Assembly (NCBI GenBank): GCA_016288205.1
Contig: JAEEYO010000034.1
Coordinates: 16,556 to 80,555, forward strand
DNA length: 64,000 nucleotides
Direction of reading: 5' to 3'
Origin: Treponema sp.
Lineage (GTDB): Bacteria; Spirochaetota; Spirochaetia; Treponematales; Treponemataceae
Numbering within the stretch: the stretch's first letter is position 1; each line of letters starts with the position of its first letter. Position numbers and translations under genes: made by a program. This document shows positions 61,457 through 64,000 of this stretch, piece by piece. Below the pieces are notes generated by a model that worked only from the letters and a program-made list of their open reading frames with translations, had not been told where the DNA came from and searched no databases.

Positions 61457-61569
61457 TTTGTTTTATCTTTTGCTTTTTGGCAAAAAAACAGAAAATTTTG
61501 AAAAAAATTTGTCATTTTGTTTACCGTGGCGAAAATCTGTGTCCTATTAATATATGGAGGAAAAACTAA

Positions 61570-62427
61570 ATGACAAGAAAAGAATTCAAAAAGTCTCCCG
61601 CATGGGAGGAACTTACATTCGCGAACAATTTCATGTTCTGCAAAATCATGGAGAGCGAGCCTGAGATTTGCCGTCGCCTGTTGGAGATCTTGTTACACAT
61701 CAAGATTGAGAAACTTGAAATGCCACATTCTGAACATACGCTGCAGGAAGCCCCCGATGCCAAAAGCGTACGATTCGATGTCTACACCAAGGATGAAAAC
61801 CGTATCTTCGATTTGGAAATCCAAACCACGTTAAAGGCAAACCTTCCGAAACGAGCGCGGTATTACCAAAGTATAATTGACATGGACAACCTTTCGCGCG
61901 GTGAGAACTACAGTAAACTAAAGGATTCCTATGTGATCTTCCTTTGCCTGGATGATCCTTTTGGAAAAAGTCTGCCCGTCTATTTCTTTGAGAACATGTG
62001 CCCGGATAATGTCGGCGGTGAAATAAAATTGAACGACGGAGCCTACAAACTCTTTTTCAATTCGTCCAAATATGATAAAATGGAGAATGACGAGGAGAAG
62101 GCCTTCTTCAAATTTCTCGTGAACGAGAATGCCGACAGCGATTTCACGAAGTCCATAGAGGAAAAAGTATTCTTCGCCCGGAAAAACATGGAATGGAGGA
62201 AACAGTACATGACATGGCAGCAGACTATAGATGAAGAGAAAGACATCGCATTTGAGGAAGGGAAGGTCGAAGGATTCGAAGAGGGAATGAAACGTGGGAT
62301 TGAACAAGGTATTGAGCGTGCGAAAATCGAATATGCGAAAGCGATGCTTGCTGACGGTGTGGATATAAATCTGATTGTAAAATATACCGGGCTTCCGCTT
62401 GAGAAAATAACAGAAGAACTTAGTTGA
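61570..62427 (+). CDS. Rpn-family recombination-promoting nuclease/putative transposase
   Basis: A 285-residue protein of the PD-(D/E)xK nuclease group once called transposase_31. The core is FANNFMFCKIMESEPEICRRLLE, then VRFDVYTKDENRIFDLEIQTT (the D...ExQ form of the catalytic motif), KRARYYQSIIDMDNL and KDSYVIFLCLDDPFG. The tail has the usual EGMKRGIEQGIERAKIEYAKAMLADG segment and a short helix-turn-helix-like end. GGAGG precedes the ATG. Rpn proteins nick DNA and promote recombination, and they are often duplicated and decayed in a genome, as with the neighbouring copy. Confidence 0.87.
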   Translation: MTRKEFKKSPAWEELTFANNFMFCKIMESEPEICRRLLEILLHIKIEKLEMPHSEHTLQEAPDAKSVRFDVYTKDENRIFDLEIQTTLKANLPKRARYYQSIIDMDNLSRGENYSKLKDSYVIFLCLDDPFGKSLPVYFFENMCPDNVGGEIKLNDGAYKLFFNSSKYDKMENDEEKAFFKFLVNENADSDFTKSIEEKVFFARKNMEWRKQYMTWQQTIDEEKDIAFEEGKVEGFEEGMKRGIEQGIERAKIEYAKAMLADGVDINLIVKYTGLPLEKITEELS

Positions 62428-62481
62428 TTGATGATTAAAAACGGGTTTGGTTGCAAGTTTTTGTGTTTTTCCACAAAGTGG

Positions 62482-62536
62482 AAAATGGGAGCTGTGCGAC
62501 CAAACAAAAACTTGAAGAGCAAGCTGAGCTTGCGAC
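62482..62536 (+). repeat. 55-bp dispersed repeat, copy 2
   Basis: Second copy of the 60985 repeat, starting 55 bp after the intact Rpn gene stop. The following bases to about 62620 are GC-rich with several short palindromes and carry no gene I can support. Confidence 0.85.
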
Positions 62537-62728
62537 ATTACGCCCGATTGCAGGCAAGCCGCAGCCATGCCGCAAGGCAGACCGACTTCAGGCGGGCCGG
62601 AGCGAGAGCGTAGTGGCGGAAAGTGGGTTCCAAAAGCGACGAACTTTTCCTGCCAAGTGATATTCTTGTAAAAAGCGATTTCGTCCGACCTCCGAAATTC
62701 TTTGCTACGTTCAGAATGATTCTCAGCT

Positions 62729-62763
62729 TTCCACTTTCCACTTTCCACTTTCAACTTTCAACT
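62729..62763 (-). repeat. Heptamer repeat tract E (5 units)
   Basis: On the minus strand AGTTGAA twice, then AGTGGAA three times, followed by AGCT as in tracts B and C. It lies 52 bp before the ATG of the 62815 gene. Confidence 0.8.
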
Positions 62764-62779
62764 CTCCTCAACCAGCTTA

Positions 62780-62808
62780 TTGAAAAAAAAATTGAGATGT
62801 GATAGAAT
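62780..62808 (+). promoter_or_regulatory. Promoter giving a leaderless start at 62815
   Basis: TTGAAA at 62780-62785, 17-bp spacer, TAGAAT at 62803-62808, then six bases (AATTTT) to the ATG. Confidence 0.75.
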
Positions 62809-62814
62809 AATTTT

Positions 62815-63495
62815 ATGTATATTTTTTTATTGGCTTGTATACCGCTTGTGGCGATTATTGCGTGTGTGGCTAACGGAAAGTTTCACGGAAAATCATTTAT
62901 CCCGGCCCTTGCCTTCGGATTCGTAATCGGGGGAATTTTGTGCTGCTGCCGGAAATTCGTCTTTTTCAACGATTATGTCTGGACGGAGGATTTTATGCCC
63001 GCCGGTATGCACATTTGGCTGCATGACGTTATTATTCCGCTGATTATATCCTGCGTGGTGTACTTCCTTTTCGACAGGGACACAATCACGTACAAGGCTG
63101 CCGCGGTCGGTCCCCTGATGCTTGGCGTTTACATGGCGCTGATTCCATTCACATCCATAAAAGGCGATGACAGGATTACGGTCTTCATGATTTTTGGCCG
63201 TCCCATGCTTTATGCCGGTATGTGCCTGATTATGTCTCGGTTCGCGTATTTCTCAGCCGCATTTTTGAGGGCGAAAAACGTTGTGCTCGCGGTGATTTTT
63301 GCCATTCCTGCTTTTGCGGTGCTTTTTGTCCCGGCGTTCGTCGAGGCCTTGTGGTATTATACGAATGACATTTCTTACACGCTGATTTCGGCACTTTTTG
63401 CTGGAGGCGCAATTCTTTTCTATATATTTACGGGACTTAAAAAAGGACCTGAGTATGACTCTGAGCCGGCGGAAAATAACAAAATTTCAGAATAA
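62815..63495 (+). CDS. Multi-pass membrane protein, conserved hypothetical
   Basis: A 226-residue protein with about seven hydrophobic segments covering nearly its whole length (IFLLACIPLVAIIACVA at the start, ISALFAGGAILFYIFTGL at the end) and a short charged tail. Its layout recalls PrsW-type membrane proteins, but the catalytic glutamates of that family are not evident, so no function is given. Predicted leaderless start. infC follows after 126 bp with its own promoter. Confidence 0.6.
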   Translation: MYIFLLACIPLVAIIACVANGKFHGKSFIPALAFGFVIGGILCCCRKFVFFNDYVWTEDFMPAGMHIWLHDVIIPLIISCVVYFLFDRDTITYKAAAVGPLMLGVYMALIPFTSIKGDDRITVFMIFGRPMLYAGMCLIMSRFAYFSAAFLRAKNVVLAVIFAIPAFAVLFVPAFVEALWYYTNDISYTLISALFAGGAILFYIFTGLKKGPEYDSEPAENNKISE

Positions 63496-63519
63496 ATTTC
63501 ATTTTGACGGCTTGGACAC

Positions 63520-63548
63520 TAGACAAAAATATTCCAATTTGATATTCT
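63520..63548 (+). promoter_or_regulatory. infC promoter and leader
   Basis: TAGACA at 63520-63525, 17-bp spacer, TATTCT at 63543-63548. The leader of about 70 bases has a GCGGA/TCCGC stem around 63564-63582 and AAGGAGG at 63611-63617. Confidence 0.55.
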
Positions 63549-63621
63549 AGGTTGAAAGTGTTGGCGGAATCCAAAAGGTCCGCAGCATATATAGAGTGTT
63601 TTACGACACCAAGGAGGATCG

Positions 63622-64000
63622 TTGGCAGACAATAAGGGAATGCGCGTAAATGAACAGATTCGCGTGCGAGAGGTCAGACTCATTGATGATGAAGGTAACC
63701 AGAAGGGCATAGTCCCTACAAAAGAAGCCCTCGAAATGGCAAAGGAGCGGGATCTCGATCTTGTTGAAGTATCGCCGAATGCAAATCCACCGGTTTGTAA
63801 AATACTTGACTTCGGAAAATACCGGTTTGAATAGGAGAAAAAGCTCCGTGACTCCAAGAACAAACAAAAGGTATTGAAGCTCAAGGAAATTCGTATGCAG
63901 CCAAAAATCGGCGCAGGCGACCTTGACACGAAGGCAAAGCACGTTCAGGAATTCTTAAACGAAGGCGATAAGGTTAAAGTGACCATCCGTTTCCGCGGAA
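63622..64000 (+). pseudogene. infC: Translation initiation factor IF-3, interrupted by an in-frame TAG; 3' end outside window
   Basis: The N-terminal domain ([41 protein letters not shown]) and the linker GKYRFE are typical of IF-3, which keeps ribosomal subunits apart and checks start codons. TAG at 63832-63834 then interrupts the frame. Reading continues without shift as [20 protein letters not shown] and [10 protein letters not shown], the normal C-terminal domain start. The usual residue at the stop is Gln, one C-to-T change away. The start is TTG 63622 behind AAGGAGG; non-ATG starts suit IF-3 autocontrol. Since infC is essential, this is a sequencing error, a suppressed stop, or a split gene. 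Confidence 0.85.

Noticed and set aside
63832..63834. TAG reassigned to glutamine
   Set aside because: Many genes here end in TAG at the expected length (clpP, hisC, ispH, the binding protein, the esterase), so TAG is read as stop.
1..64000. tRNA or rRNA genes
   Set aside because: No spacer shows a cloverleaf with a GGTTCGA-type loop or conserved rRNA sequence.

Overview
The window looks like chromosome from a host-associated or gut/rumen Treponema (Spirochaetota). Supporting signs are the many lipoproteins and Treponema-type conserved unknowns, several class III nucleotide cyclases, FGE/SUMF1-domain surface proteins, plant-polysaccharide (GH43, CUT1-type ABC) genes and a yajC-secD-secF block. 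This assignment rests on gene content and protein style only. No rRNA or tRNA gene was seen.

Layout. 1-4000: end of clpP, a GNAT protein, a DbpA-type RNA-binding protein, a metallo-beta-lactamase hydrolase, and a GerMN membrane protein facing left. 4215-8111: a 1298-residue exported protein with internal repeats and a transglutaminase-like core. 8267-9697: an AAA ATPase/DUF234 gene with a consensus promoter embedded in repeated operator-like sequence. 9702-11633: a leftward group with a PflX-like radical SAM protein. 11640-12000: heptamer repeats and the wreck of a nucleotide cyclase. 12049-19229: a membrane protein, proS, an unknown and hisC. 19288-23027: leftward solute-binding protein / CorA / FGE operon. 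23180-28076: cyclase-FecR-cyclase signalling block. 28128-36013: carbohydrate locus (GH43, AraC regulator, binding protein, two permeases, esterase). 36083-46300: membrane and envelope proteins, lytic transglycosylase, OmpA protein, HPF. 46420-49867: yajC-secD-secF. 50051-57932: SHOCT protein, ispH, three HAD hydrolases, pflA, a DEDD exonuclease and uvrB. 57933-62815: accessory segment. 62815-64000: a membrane protein and infC.

The most unusual segment is 57960-60740. A lipoprotein has four InlB-like repeats and an FGE/C-type-lectin C-terminus that carries the marks of a diversity-generating retroelement (DGR) variable region. 18 of 24 codons between its RGGSW and IGFR motifs end in C. A strong nested hairpin follows the stop codon. 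About 170 bp further on lies a truncated template-like copy with AAC AAC AAC where the gene has CAC ATC AAT. No reverse transcriptase is in the window. Upstream of the gene is an array of 17 perfect CTGTCAA heptamers behind a consensus promoter. Two hypermutable mechanisms may therefore meet on one surface lipoprotein.

Two genome-scale patterns also stand out. Nine genes have a -35/-10 promoter with an exact 17-bp spacer that ends 6-8 bp before the ATG, with no room for a Shine-Dalgarno site, so leaderless mRNAs appear common. A degenerate heptamer family (AGTKGAM) recurs in five intergenic spots. Finally, infC has an in-frame TAG where glutamine is expected.
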